Positions 47,314 to 58,522 are shown, counted from the first letter of the stretch. The stretch is DNA of 64,000 nt from Cryptomeria japonica (GCF_030272615.1 NC_081413.1:449230538-449294537), one strand, 5' to 3'. The notes: generated by a model not told the origin, from the letters alone. Program-made: numbers and translations.

Positions 47314-47574
47314 GTAGTATCATCTGATTGTGGGTAAGGTTTCCCTCCGTGGTTTTTCCCCTTACAGGGTTTCCACATCTAAATATTTGTGTCATGTGTT
47401 GTGGATGTGTTTTTCTTTTTGTTTCATGCATTAAGCTGTATTGGTATTACTATAATTGTTAATTTGTTTTACTGACACTGAATTTTAAGCTGAAATAATT
47501 TGTTTTCAGTTATAATTTATTGACAACTGATTCACCCCCCCTCTTAGTTGTCCTTCTCAGTTCCTAACAAGTTG

Positions 47575-49522
47575 AAGATTAATGGCATGGAGTCATCAAG
47601 GATGTTACCGGTATGCAGTCAGATGAGCTGTCAACCAATAAATAGGAACAAAGTCCTATTCAAGCAACCGGTATGGATAATTTGAGAGGATCTAGGTGTT
47701 GCGGTTCAGAATAAATATTCATAACATTGGCATTTGTTTGTGACTGAAATTGCATCAAGTTTGGTGAACCATAATAATTGACTGATATGTACTTTGTGGA
47801 GGAGAATGAATATCGGTTTGGTATGCAGGTATGTAAGGCAACCGGTAAGCTGATAAAGAGACAAAGTGAAGGACTCTCTTCAGATGGAGATGTGAATAGT
47901 AAAGTGATGAACTTTGAACTGGGAGCTATCTATGTCATCATGACCTAACCGACAGGATAGAGAAGAGCCAGAAAGAAGGTTAACCGATTAGTGTAAGCCA
48001 TAAGGTAAGATGAACCGGTAGGTGTATACTGATAGTATGTCTTTGGTCAGTGCCTTTGCCTGAATCGACAAAGTGGACTAAGGTGGATGCTAAAAGAGTT
48101 GACACATAGTCTCCAAGTGGTGAATGTATAGTGGTAATTGAATGGTGCATCAGTGAGGTTGTTGCTGACTAAGTCCATATTTAATACAGACTACAAATAT
48201 CACAGGTTGATTGCAAAGCTTTGCGACTCAATGCAGACTGAAATGAATAGATCTGTGATGCAATGATCAATGAAGGACATCCTGTTGTAGATCTGATTTG
48301 GAGTAGGAAATAGCCAGATCATTTAATGTGATGGATAGATGCAGGGTCGGTGATCGGTTTGCAGGTTGCTAAGTATAGAAAACATGTACTGGAAGGAAGA
48401 CAATTGGGTGAGTTGAGTGATCTATTGCGGGTGGTCAATCCCAAGAACAAGATCTGATTGGATTTGGTATGCCTCATGGTTGATGAAGAAACCCTAATGC
48501 ACCAAGTTTCAATGTCCATCTTGGTGGGAAAGCTCAAATATAAATATGCTGACCAAAGACCTTAGTTGATTGATGTTGCCAAATGCTAGGAGGCCAGTTG
48601 TAGGAAAAGAGTGCAAATAGAGAGTTGATCTAACTAAGAAGAGATAAGTGACTGAACATTTGAAGGTGAACCAGTAAGAAGGGTTTAACTAGTAAGAGGG
48701 TTTAATAGAATGTTGAACCGGTGAGGTCAAAGTAATCGGTAAGCTGCTAAATATTATAGCATTCAAGTGAAACGGTAGTGTTAGAACCGGTAAGAAGGCA
48801 AAAAAGAGTGAAGTGGCACAAAGTGAATGTCAGTAGAGAACTGATAGAGAACATAGAAGGGTTTAATAAGTAAACAGAGTAACTAGTAAACATGTGCATA
48901 GTCTGACAATGCATCCAACCAGTAGAGTCTAAACCTACAAGGTAGTAGTAGTGAGAAAAGGAGAGCACAGAGAGAGTGAGAAAAGGTTAGACAAGACAAA
49001 GACAAAGTAGAGGAAGAGTTAGAGAAGGTGAGCAGAGAACCAACAGAGAACAAAGAAGAGGTGAACCGGTGAAGAGATATTTGTGAGAGTTACAAAACAC
49101 ATTTGCAACAAGGTTATTACCATTTTTATTGATTTGATAACACTCATTGTATTCATTGATTTGGTGCTCGGTGCAGGGGTTGGTACTCCTTTGGGATGGT
49201 GCCCATAAACAGTTAGGGGTTGGTGCTCCTTGGGTTGGTGCCCTAAACATTGTAACATTTGTTTATTGTGAGGCTGGATTGGAGTAGTAGACTCCAGCAA
49301 GATTTCTCATCAAGGTTTTTCCCATATTGGGTTTTCCTCGTATATACGTTGTTATGTGATGTGTCATTGTATGTGCTTGCATTCTGATCTCTTCCCCTAT
49401 CTCACCGATATATTCACTTTGTGTTAGATCTGCTAACTGGTACACATAGTCAAGTTTAAAAGGTTGAAAATATTGATAACCAATGATTCACCCCCCCTCT
49501 CAGTGGCATCTCGTGTTCTATA
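47575..49522 (+). repeat. E 3' LTR, piece 2
   Basis: Resumes after D's AGTTG duplication with AAGATTAATGGCATGGAGTC, and ends TGTTCTATA. Two units of the GGTTGGTGCCCTAAA minisatellite (49150-49255) against three in the 5' LTR. TATAAAT at 48539-48545. Confidence 0.9.
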
Positions 49523-50195
49523 ATTTTTGCTTTCTGGATACTGATGTTGATGCTCTAATTGATGTCTTAGACTTTCAATGTGATTCTCCAAATTCTCTTA
49601 GCTCAAATGAATCAATCTTTCCAACCAGCATATCTCTTGTCACTATAGTCAAACTCTGGATCTCATCAATAGCAACAAACTTATGTTTATAGGAAGGAAG
49701 CAAGGATATCAACACCTTAGCAACAATTTCATCTTCCTCAAGGGTTCCACCGGCACATTTGATACCCAAGACAAGGTCATTCAGCTTAGCCATGAAGGAG
49801 TGTATGTTCTCATCATCTCCCATCTTCAACATCTCATAATCTCCTTTCAAACTTTGTAACTTAGCAACATTCACTTGTTTATCACCTTCATATAGGATTT
49901 CAAGATTTTCCTAGATCTCATGTGTGGTCTGAAGTCCCATTACATTTGTCATATCAGAATCAATCAAGGAACTAAGCAATGTTTCCTTCTCTCTAATATT
50001 ATGATCATCTTCCTTGATCTCATCAGAAGTAAATGGTCCATTTGTAGGAGTAGAATAGGTATTCTTTGTAATCTTCCAGTAATCTTCTCCAAGACATTTC
50101 AACTACACATGCATCCAATTCTTCCATATAGCATAGTTACTTCCATCAAACCTCGGATTGTCCTTCTTAAAGATAACACTTGGAGCTTCCATCAT
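49523..50195 (-). pseudogene. F gag
   Basis: ATG at 50195 (MMEAPSVIFKKDNPRFDGSNYAIWKNWMHV), then a TAG, LKCLGEDYWKITKNTY, a stop after TTHEI, and the capsid part with LGIKCAGGTLEEDEIVAKVL and MLVGKIDSFELREFGESH. It stops at the E border after HQYPESKN. The zinc knuckle and the protease start are missing, lost at the other border of E (20150). Confidence 0.9.
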
Positions 50196-50234
50196 GGATC
50201 TCCTCAAGCGTTTAGGCTTCTTATGGTGGATCTA

Positions 50235-50246
50235 GCTCAAATACCA
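50235..50246 (-). other. F primer-binding site
   Basis: Element-strand TGGTATTTGAGC, two mismatches to canonical, two bases from the LTR. Confidence 0.88.
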
Positions 50247-50248
50247 AT

Positions 50249-51500
50249 TGTTAGCAACAACAAGGAGGGAAAATTGAGAGGGGGTGAATCAGTTTTCACC
50301 AGATCAACAAATTTAATCACAAAACATAGATCTGATAAACTGCAACAATAAGACAGATAAGAAAATTGAAAGCACAACACACAACACCAAGATTTTGATG
50401 TGGAAAACCCAGCTAAGGGAAAAACCACGGTGGGAATATACCCGCAATAAGATGATATTGTGTAGTAGTATGTGAAATATTATAATGGGGAATGCACATG
50501 CATTCAGGCACACTGCTTAGAGCTCACTACTCAAAAAATAATGACTCAAAAGGCAACAACCTTCAAGGAAGTCTCACTGATTTACAACAAGATTCGGACT
50601 ACAATCCGAAAGAAGTGAACTGAAAGAATAGCATCTCCAAATGCCTGATTATAGTTCCGACTAAGCACAGTTGTTTGCTCAGCAACACCAATCTCACCAC
50701 AATCACAACACTGAAGGATAAATCACTTGATCACATATACACCACTCTCTAATAATGTACACACAATGTCGACACACTAATTACATGACAATATCACCTA
50801 TTTATACAAATCATCAACCTTGATAAGAAGTTTAGCTAAACCCTCAACTCATAATAACAAAATTACATCAAATAATACAAAGATCGAGCACCAGACCAAT
50901 ATAATGATTTACATGACATAACATGGACCTAAATCAAATTCCCAAATGATCAACTCCATCGAAAATCATCCCAAGATCAATAGCAACATGCTACACCACC
51001 AGGAAAACCGCATAACATGAAAATCATCACTGGTTCATATAAACCAACAAAAACTCACACAACGATCAATGCAGATCACCATAACAAATAGCACATGACT
51101 AGGAAACACCAGCAAGTACGTTAAAATCATCAATAATAGCTGCACCAACACCACTTATCAAATCTTCATCGATCAACATCTGAAACTCGGGAATACTCAA
51201 ACAACAACAACTATCATGAAGAAAGATAACTTGTAGAGAACCAAATCACGTACCATCTGAAATGAAGATACACAAGACCATCCCAAACAATATCCCAAAA
51301 AATCAGCTCAAGATTTGATTACACTAGAATATACCGGAGGAAATACTAAACTCTACAAAATAGTGATCAACAAAACAAAACTGCAAAACTGGATCATAAG
51401 ATCTTCCCAATTCATAATCACCGAAGCAAATAACAAGAATATGTTGACATCAATGACAACAACATATCCTAGCAGTAGCAATGACCAACAATATCCAACA
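50249..51500 (-). repeat. F 5' LTR
   Basis: 1252 bp, TGTTAGCAAC...ATATCCAACA on the plus strand. Contains the U5 motif (GGGGGTGAATCAG near 50280). Confidence 0.9.
50798..50807 (-). promoter_or_regulatory. TATA-box candidate in F LTR
   Basis: GTATAAATAG on the element strand, a textbook plant TATA box, identical in the 3' LTR (10244-10253) and decayed in J. Confidence 0.6.
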
Positions 51501-51505
51501 AGCAG

Positions 51506-52018
51506 TGTATGAGCGAATAAAGGAGTTCATCCTTTGGTAGTGTTTTTTAGTAGAGTTTTGGAGGGTTGCAGAGCAGACATATGTGCTTAACCAAAATAGT
51601 CTTAAAGCATTAGCAAATTCTATCATTTTAGTCATTCCTTCCAGATTGTATTTTGAATCTTGTTGTAATTCACTTTTTTTTTCCTTGAGGGTTGTAGCCT
51701 TCCAGATTATTATATTCTGAGCAATAAGCTCTAGGTAGTGAGCTTGAATGTAGGTGCATTGCCCATTGTTATATTTTCACATGCTACTACAGAGTATCAT
51801 CTTATTGTGGGTAGGTTCCCAATGTGGTTTTTCCCTTAACTGGGTTTTCCACGTCAAAATCTTGGTGTTGTGTGTTGTGCTATCATTTTACTTATCTTTG
51901 TTGTTGTTGTAGTTATTCATATTTGTGATTGTGGTTAAGTTTGTTATTATGATAAAAATTGATTCACCCCCCCGCACCCTCCCCCCTTCTCATCTTTCCT
52001 TCATTATTTTTGCCAACA
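51506..52018 (+). repeat. 3' LTR of J, piece 3
   Basis: Aligns with the last part of the F LTR: GGGTTGTAGCCTTCC, ACTACAGAGTATCATC, GTTTTTCCCTTAACTGGG, then the U5 motif (GATTCACCCCCCC at 51961) and the end TTGCCAACA. Confidence 0.85.
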
Positions 52019-53399
52019 AAGATTACATGGTGCCCATGCAAATGTGAAGTTAAGAAATTTGCTAAGGGTTTTAAAGATGGAAAAATAAAAATTGAAAGCA
52101 AAATGGTTGAGATGGATGAGAAAATTATTGCTAAAGTAATGGGTCTTTCTATAGAAGGGGCGAAGTTTTATAGGGACAGGAAAATGGCGGATGCCGCAGT
52201 CAAGAAATTCCCCAAAAACAAGGAGAGGGCTAAGCTTGCAAATTTTGACAAAACCAGCTACGATATGGTTAACATCAAATCCATTTGGTGCTCTATTTTG
52301 GTGGTTTTGATGAGGTATGTTACCATAGATGGCAGATTTACTAGGGCCTTTGGGAATCATGTTGTGTTGCTTAATCATTTTAGGCATAAAGAGAAAATTT
52401 TGTTCCCCTTCAATCTGGTAAAGAACTCCCCTATTTTACATAGTGGCTTGCTTTTCCTCATTCACGAATACATTAAAATCCTACCCTCCCCCTCAGCTAG
52501 GGTTCCTAAAACTTTGAGTGATTTTGAGGAAGGGGATCATATCAGTCTTTCCTTAGAGGAAGAAGAATAGAACATGGATTTGGAAGGCTCGAACTTAGGT
52601 TCTAGGTCTTCTTTGAAGAGTGGTCACCAAGCTAAATGAGGCATATATTCCCCTATGTCCACATCACATCTTGATTCGCTATCGTCTCATCCATCACTCT
52701 AAGACATATTTGTCCAGATGTTGAGCTAAAGTGGTAGACGCCCATTCCTGAAAGAGCTCAATGCCAATTCCCCTTTCCTCAACATGGAAAGGGAGAATCA
52801 TGATGATATTCTAGTTGTTGTTGGTGATGCAAATGTTGATTATTTTAGGATGTTTAAATGGGCCTTTCATGAAATTAAAGATATCAATGTGAAAATGAGG
52901 GATATTAGCAATAAAAAAGACTCTCAAACTAATGAATAGTGGACGGTGGATCAGATAAAGGCAATTGTGGATTCAACGTAGAGGACTGTGGGTACAGTCA
53001 GTGTTTTGAAGAAAGATTATGACTGCAGGATTTCTCAACTAGAGGAAAAACTCAAGAAAGATTTTGAAGGAAGACTAAGCAAAATGGAAAACAAATTTCA
53101 AAAAGTTACTGAAAACTTGATATCTCTTGTTACCTTCAGTCACAAAGTGGTTAAGATCTCGGTTGAGAGTATAAATGCCATGGTTGGAAAGCTTGAAGCC
53201 AATCACCAGAAAGGTGTTGTAGTGGATGTGGAGGTGCTGGATAAAAAGATTGAGGATACAATGGGACCATGCAAGAGAACAAGGGCTAACCTAAAGAAGA
53301 AATATGCTAATCAAGACATTCAGGAGCTTAAGAAGATTGCATTGAACATAAATCAGCTAGAAGCAGAGGTTGTAGAGGCCCTTAAGAACTTGTACTAGT
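52019..53399 (+). pseudogene. degraded ORF of unknown family into which J inserted
   Basis: Two open stretches in line. The first (to 52570) reads EVKKFAKGFKDGKIKIESK, EKIIAKVMGLSIEGAKFYRDRK, MVNIKSIWCSILVVLMRYVT, GNHVVLLNHFRH and HSGLLFLIHEYIKILPSP. The second (52988-53398) is a coiled coil (QLEEKLKKDFEGRLSKMENKFQ) ending QLEAEVVEALKNLY. Stops and a frameshift separate them. The upstream ATG at 51959 lies in J's LTR and is not a real start. The spacing of GL-IEG, a RYVT-like helix and a LLFLIHEY-like helix recalls ORF2 of A and C, so it may be another non-autonomous element gene. Not confidently assigned. Confidence 0.55.
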
Positions 53400-54240
53400 T
53401 TTTGTCCTTTTGTTGTCTCTTTCTTAGCTTTTGGTTTTGTGATAGTTTTTTATTGTCTCTGGGGCTGCACTGGACCTGTTTATCTTTATGTAACTTTTAA
53501 TGTAGTTCTTTGTTAAAGGGTTTTGGGTCCCTTCAAAACCTGTTTGTTCCGTAATAAAAAACTATAATCAATATTTGTAATATTTATTTAGGGCTACTTA
53601 AGTAAGAATTATTCTCATTAATAATTTATAGGAAAGTGTTGAAATCATTTTAAATTTAAAATAAATACTTTTTTTTTTTTCAATAAAAGTGGACTATTCC
53701 ACTAAACTTTTTTATTAATATTTTTTATTTTTTACACAGGATTCAAAGAGCATACTAGAGGAAAGAACCTTGGGAAGAAAACCTCTGGTCACAGCTCATA
53801 AAATAAACCTATAGTATCTAACGGATCAATTTATACACCCTGCCCAAAACCACATATAAAATGCAGTCACAACACATATAATATCAGTTTTGCATAGAGC
53901 CCATATGACAATTTGCCAAAAAAACCCATCAGATAATTTTCAAATGTAGACTCCATACCTGATATCAATGGAAGAAGAAAAAAATTTCCAAAGCCCTGTG
54001 CCAAATCCCATGAGCCAAAAACCTTCCTGCCAAAAAAGAAAGTATCAAAAAACCTTTGGAGAAACACTATTATGTGTAGGGGAAAAAGCGAGACTAGGCT
54101 AACATGTCCTAATCCTACCTTTTGATACACATTGTGGAATACGAAAGAGCCTAGAGGTATCACACAATTGGCTACTTCTTTTTGTGAAAGAGAGAGCCAC
54201 GGGCTACCTATTAGGATTTCTATTCCTTTGTTGTAATTGA
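53400..54240. other. non-coding, mRNA-tail-like then unassigned
   Basis: After the stop there is a T-rich stretch, GGTCCCTTCAAAACC and AATAAAAA near 53553, which looks like the 3' end of a transcript. A T11-12 run lies at about 53670. The rest (53730-54240) shows no convincing gene; the 98-codon minus ORF there has no recognisable content. Confidence 0.4.
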
Positions 54241-55828
54241 AAGATAAAATGGTGCAAGTTCAATCCCTAACCCCAAAGTGCAAGTATGAACTAGTAACAA
54301 GATTGCAGAATTGAACTTAAACTAGGGAAAGTTGTAAACACAAGGACAAGACAAGAATGCAAATGCGTACCCAGAGTCAAAATTTGAGTGAAAATGTTCA
54401 GGACGGGGGCACAGGCGCCACTGTCCTGATTCTGCCCCTGAAACTGCTCCTGAAACTGCTGTCTTACAACCTGGAAAGTTGTCCGAACTGCCGAAAACTT
54501 GCTGTTTGACAGAGGGACCAAGGTGCCCAGTGCCTTTGTCCCAGGGACCAGGGCACCCAGCGCCCCTGTCCTGGTAGGACCAGGGTGCTCCACGCCCCTG
54601 TCCTAGTCTTCGGCTCTAAAACTTGGTGTATGGTTCGGTCGCCGTCTGCTTCTTCTGAATCTGCAACTTGCAGCGTCGTCTGAATCCCGAAATCTGCACT
54701 TATATCTGAAAAGGTGTTTTGGGTAGCTATATAGGGTTTTGCTTTAGTCAAACCCCCACTTTGGTGATTTCTACCTCCACGAAAAGCCAAGTTATATTGT
54801 AAAAGTAATGTGTGTACAGACCTTGTGTGTGTGCAAGATCTTAATATGCAAGTAAGGAAACTAGAGCAACCTAGAAAGTAAACCCTAATTGCTTGTAAAT
54901 GATAATGTGAATGCTCCAAATCAAGATGCAAAGTGATCTAAAGCATGAATGCAAATGATATAATGAATCTCATGCAAAGACATGAAAATAACATGAAATC
55001 ATACCCAACCCCAAGGGAGGGGTACAAGCCAATCTTCAGTCGGTGATCCCCTATTGCTCTTCAATGTCTTCCAAGCCCTAAGTGGATGAATGAAATTGAT
55101 GAATGCTTGATGAATGAATGTTGAATGTTGCTCAAGTCTTCAAAGATCTTCTCTTTTGCTGCATATGAGGTTCCTGAAACCAAAATTCGAATCCTTTTAA
55201 ATGAAGAAAGAGAGCTCTTATGTATGAAACCCTAGGTCTTAATTCCAACTTTTGGTCGACCTAGAGATTGAATCTCCTGCCAATTTCTTAGGGTTAAGCT
55301 TTATTTTATGATTGGATTGAGCTCCTAAAATTTCAGGAAAAATGTCCGAGACCGTGTGCACTCCGGGCGCCACGGTCCCGACAACTTTTCACCAAATTTT
55401 CAGGGCTGTCGGATATGATGATTTTAGAGCGAATCCCGAAGTTACAGGTGATTTCGAGATGTTTTGACCCCTGAAATCAAGCCCCTAAGTTCAAAATAGG
55501 ACCTAATTAGGGTTTTTAGTTAAATGATGTATTGGAGGAATAAAATGAAAGGGGCACACTTTAATGAAAAGGGCCCGACTTTATGATGTGGAAGATGATG
55601 AAATAGAACCTTAGACCTAATTAATTTGATTAATTAAGTGCTAAAGGGGAAATGCAATGCAAAATGCAAAATGCGCCAGGCGGGTGCTAAACTAGGTGTG
55701 AAATTGTACTGCTTTAGCAAGTGCATACAATTTACGACGTTAGCTTTCGATGTTCGACAGTTTTCATTTTTTGCATAAATGACTTTGATGATTGAGTACT
55801 GATTACACTGATGTTTTTGCATCGCAGG
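54241..55828. other. unassigned, possible gypsy LTR sequence
   Basis: GC-richer than its surroundings, with dispersed repeats of CAGGGCACCCAGCGCCCCTGTCC type (54490-54610) and a related GGGCGCCACGGTCCCGAC at 55357. No ORF with recognisable domains. Given its place beyond the 3' end of the Tat element, part of it may be that element's 3' LTR (inference); I could not fix LTR ends. TTTTTGCATCGCAG just before 55829 looks like a 3' splice site for the PMD gene. Confidence 0.35.
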
Positions 55829-57930
55829 GTCTCCCATACATGAGAGAGCACACTACGGGGCAGATTCTTCGCAGTCTGTGAGATCAGATTCCCCGGCTGA
55901 CTCAGGCAAAGAGGGATACGCTATCGATAGTAGGTTTGTGGTATACTATCCTTTTGCCAGCCATTCGATTCCATCTTGCGATGTTGATGGCACTTATGGA
56001 GCGATGGGATCCTGACGCATGTACATTCCATCTCCCAGTAGGAGAGATGACGGTTACACTTGAGGATGTGTATTGCATACTTCGCTTACCTATCAGAGGA
56101 GCTACCGTGACATACGCGACTGACTGGTTAGCGGAGGACCATAAGAGGGAGTAGATATACTGCATAGGGAGAGTCATGTCGAGTGAGATGAGAGGTCGCA
56201 TCATGGTCAGTTGGCTCTTACATCCTACCGGAGAGGTGCCCCTCATGAGACGTCTTATGATTGTCATCATTGCACTAGCTGTCTGCCCTAATGGGCGAGG
56301 TACGCACATGCATGGGGATCTCACATGGTGCATTAGGGCTATGGAGAGACATAGGAGAGTATATGCCTGGGGTCGGAGTATGCTTGCACATCTCTATCAC
56401 GACCTCGAGGAGTATGTTTTTGGACAGGGTTGTAGCTTGATGACATGCACACTTCTGCAGGTGTGGATATTTGAGCACTTCACATGCACCAAGCCTGTCG
56501 GCTATCTGATGAGTGCGGCTAGCGAGTGACCCAGGGTGTTTGCCTATCCACTTACCAGTGAGTGGAGATTTGGGGATTTACTATATTGGAGAGTGACATT
56601 CGATAGATTGATAGCTAAGGTGACAGTATGGAGACCATATCTGCAGATGCACAGATGGGATGGAATGGAGAGGCAGCTAGCATGCTTATAGAGGAACCGC
56701 CTACTGAGAGGATGATACCCACATATCATAGTCCCATTCTACTTTGACCGAGTATGGAGGCAGTTTGGGCTAGAGCAGTGTGTTCCAGCCGATGTACCCA
56801 TCTACACTCGACACTCACGAGTCCTTCCTAGACCCAAAGCAGTAGTGAGACCTATGATAGATGATATCGAGATCACAGATATAGAGGGGTCTGATCAGGA
56901 TGTGGTCACTGATTATGTCGCAGATCCCAGAGCATAGCGCAAGTATCTGTCATGGTTTGTGAGGGCATACCCAGGGCCTATCTTTCCACCGGATCACCCG
57001 ACAGGCCATCCAGGTCCATGGAGACATGGAGACTGAGATGAGGATCCGGGATCCAGATCGGAGGAGCCAGAGGAGGGAGAGGGTCATGAGGAGGCAGGAG
57101 ATCCTGATCCACCCATAGGAGATCAGCCTAGTGCCGAGGAGGAGGAGGAAGGAGAGGAGGATGACACAGATAGAGATGATGATGAGGAGAACGAGGATGC
57201 GGGCGAGGATGCAGATGAGGAGGAGGAGGATAGAGATGACAAGGAGGAGTTAGATGCAGCTCCCCACCATTCAGGGGATGATACCATAGCCTTGGATCCT
57301 CCTCATATTCCTCAAAAGGGGGAACACGAGGCGATACGGAGACCTGCACCCATCGTGCACAGATCATTCGAGCACGGGGAGCCTAGCAGTTCCCAGTCAT
57401 AGATGCTACCATATCATGATCCCTACTGGTGCGAGGGAGATCCAGGTATAGTAGGTTTATGTTGATTGATTAATGTTTTGATGATATAGAATGGTACTAA
57501 TACAAAATCTGTTCTACTGCTACAGCTAATGTGCAGGAGTGGCGCTCCTTGATCCAGTAAGCAGTGACAGATATTTCCACGAGGGCACAGATCCCTAGTT
57601 CCTCACAGGTTGCTTATAGGCCTCAGGGGAACACGGGTTGGCATGAGGACTTATTTTCCCCATTTCGAGTATAGGTGGAAATATGGAGGGAGAGAGAGAG
57701 TTCTATCAGAGAACCTTCAGCAGGCACAGTGTGACCTAGCAGCAGCTCAGGCCGAGGCTACCTCATATCACGCGATCCTTATGGATAGGGATCATAGGAG
57801 TTCCTCTCGAAGTCATTCATGATCTATATCACGCTATACACCTATGGGTCCACCTTCATGGCCAGATCAGGAGGGAGCGTCTAGTCGTCACTCTCCAGCC
57901 ACTAGCCCTAGGGATAGGAGATGATCTCGT
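55829..57930 (+). pseudogene. plant mobile domain (PMD) protein, broken, one intron visible
   Basis: The first exon reads GLPYMREHTTGQILRSL, then the PMD signature LMALMERWDPDACTFHLPVGE, TVTLEDVYCILRLPIRG, and further EYVFGQGCSLMTCTLLQVWIFEHF. A strongly acidic Glu/Asp region follows (57110-57250). An 80-bp intron (57446-57525, GT-AG with TACTAAT inside) joins EGDP to ANVQEWRSL in frame. The second exon has a short coiled coil (ENLQQAQCDLAAAQAEA) and a Ser/Arg-rich end. About eleven stops, nearly all TGA or TAG. PMD genes occur both as host genes and as cargo of plant transposons. Its antisense position 3' of a Tat-type pol suggests cargo. Confidence 0.85.
57446..57525 (+). other. intron in the PMD gene
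   Basis: CAG|GTATAG at the 5' side, CTACTGCTACAG at the 3' side and TACTAAT as a branch-site candidate. Removing it restores one reading frame across the junction. Confidence 0.7.
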
Positions 57931-58522
57931 GATGTAGGATAGGTCACATTTTGGATGTATAGTGACCTACTTTTGTATCATACGAGTCACATATATATAT
58001 ATATATACACATGCTTCTCTTTGTCTCAAACGTGTTATCTTTAATGCCTAAAACAATGTGTATTTTGATTAAAGTTAATACATTTGGTAGATGTACATGT
58101 ATGTTCCAAATTTAATTTCCATGTGATTGATTTCTCAATGCTCCATGATTAAATTGATACATGTGTGACTTAATTAAAATATTTAATCAAGTACTACATT
58201 GATGATAGGGAAGAAATATGTGTTAAGCCTAAGAATCATATAAGTAATGTGATTTAATTTAAACACAACATGATACAATTCTACTTAACACATAAAGATA
58301 TTGTATAATATGCCAACATAATGAAAATGTAAATCTTTTGCAATTTACATAAATGAATTCAAGACAAACTAGAGAGTAAAGAAACACGCTTGTCAAGAAC
58401 AAAGCAATATAGGTTAAACAAAATATCATTTGATTCTATTTTCTCTAACAAAGATATGCTAACATATTATCCAATTTTGAAGAAGTGAAAAGGAAATAGA
58501 TGAATGATAAGGAATGAGGAAT
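57931..58522. other. AT-rich spacer with (AT)n microsatellite
   Basis: Between the PMD gene and the pol 3' end. An (AT)n run near 57986-58005 and otherwise AT-rich sequence without an ORF. This should be the 3' untranslated region of the Tat-type element. Confidence 0.5.

Larger units (their letters stand above)
38844..47569 (+). mobile_element. solo LTR D, split by C
   Basis: TGTTGGTATTATGG at the left and TCAGTTCCTAACA at the right, about 1080 bp after removing C. Flanked by ATTTG (38839-38843) and AGTTG (47570-47574), one mismatch; the uninterrupted 5' LTR of E reads AGTTG at this point, which confirms the insertion site. TATAAATA at 39357-39364 and the U5 motif (GATTCACCCCCCC near 47530) are present. 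The end is similar to the LTRs of H. No internal region, so it is a product of LTR-LTR recombination. Confidence 0.9.
20151..49522 (+). mobile_element. gag-only LTR element E, with A/B, D and C nested inside
   Basis: Plus-strand element inserted in F's gag/protease interval. The 5' LTR (20151-22841) has lost about its first 90 bp, together with about 500 bp of F. PBS, gag (22915 to 37156, broken by A and a duplication), a 1-kb non-coding region, polypurine tract and a 3' LTR (38148-38843 and 47575-49522, split by D) follow. Without the nested DNA it would be about 8.5 kb, of which about two thirds is LTR. No protease, integrase or RT is found, so it resembles the TR-GAG class of non-autonomous elements. 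Confidence 0.85.
9699..51500 (-). mobile_element. Ty1/copia element F, split by H and E
   Basis: Minus-strand element whose parts are separated by later insertions: 5' LTR 50249-51500, PBS, gag 49523-50195, [E], protease/integrase/RT 17675-20150, [H], RNase H 11220-11793, 3' LTR 9699-10934. Continuity across H is shown by the protein, which joins SHVTIVK (17675) to RIFKYLKRTM (11793) in one frame. The target duplication is AGAAG / AGCAG with one change. About 500 bp between gag and protease is missing at the left border of E. Without insertions F is about 6 kb. It is the same family as J and opposite in direction. Confidence 0.9.
1935..52018 (+). mobile_element. Ty1/copia element J, 3' part, split by K and F
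   Basis: J contributes the end of RNase H, about 325 bp of 3' untranslated region, and a 3' LTR. The LTR can be followed through two later insertions because its pieces align, in order, with the LTRs of element F: 2607-3058, 9316-9698 and 51506-52018, about 1.35 kb in total. The K insertion leaves an exact GGTTC duplication (3054-3058 and 9311-9315). The F insertion leaves AGAAG / AGCAG (9694-9698 and 51501-51505). The 5' part of J is missing and is replaced by inverted element I. J is the oldest layer of the stack. Confidence 0.85.

Noticed and set aside
51959-52018. ATG at 51959 as the start of the downstream ORF
   Set aside because: These codons belong to the end of J's LTR (U5 motif and TTGCCAACA). 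The reading frame merely runs through.
54291-54931. Two minus-strand ORFs of 100 and 155 codons
   Set aside because: No recognisable motif, overlapping frames, and repeats of GGGCGCC type typical of non-coding LTR sequence.
55829-57930. Intact host PMD gene
   Set aside because: About eleven in-frame stops, and an antisense position beside a retroelement pol; treated as a broken cargo gene.
57986-58005. (AT)n run as a promoter or origin
   Set aside because: A simple microsatellite in AT-rich spacer without supporting context.
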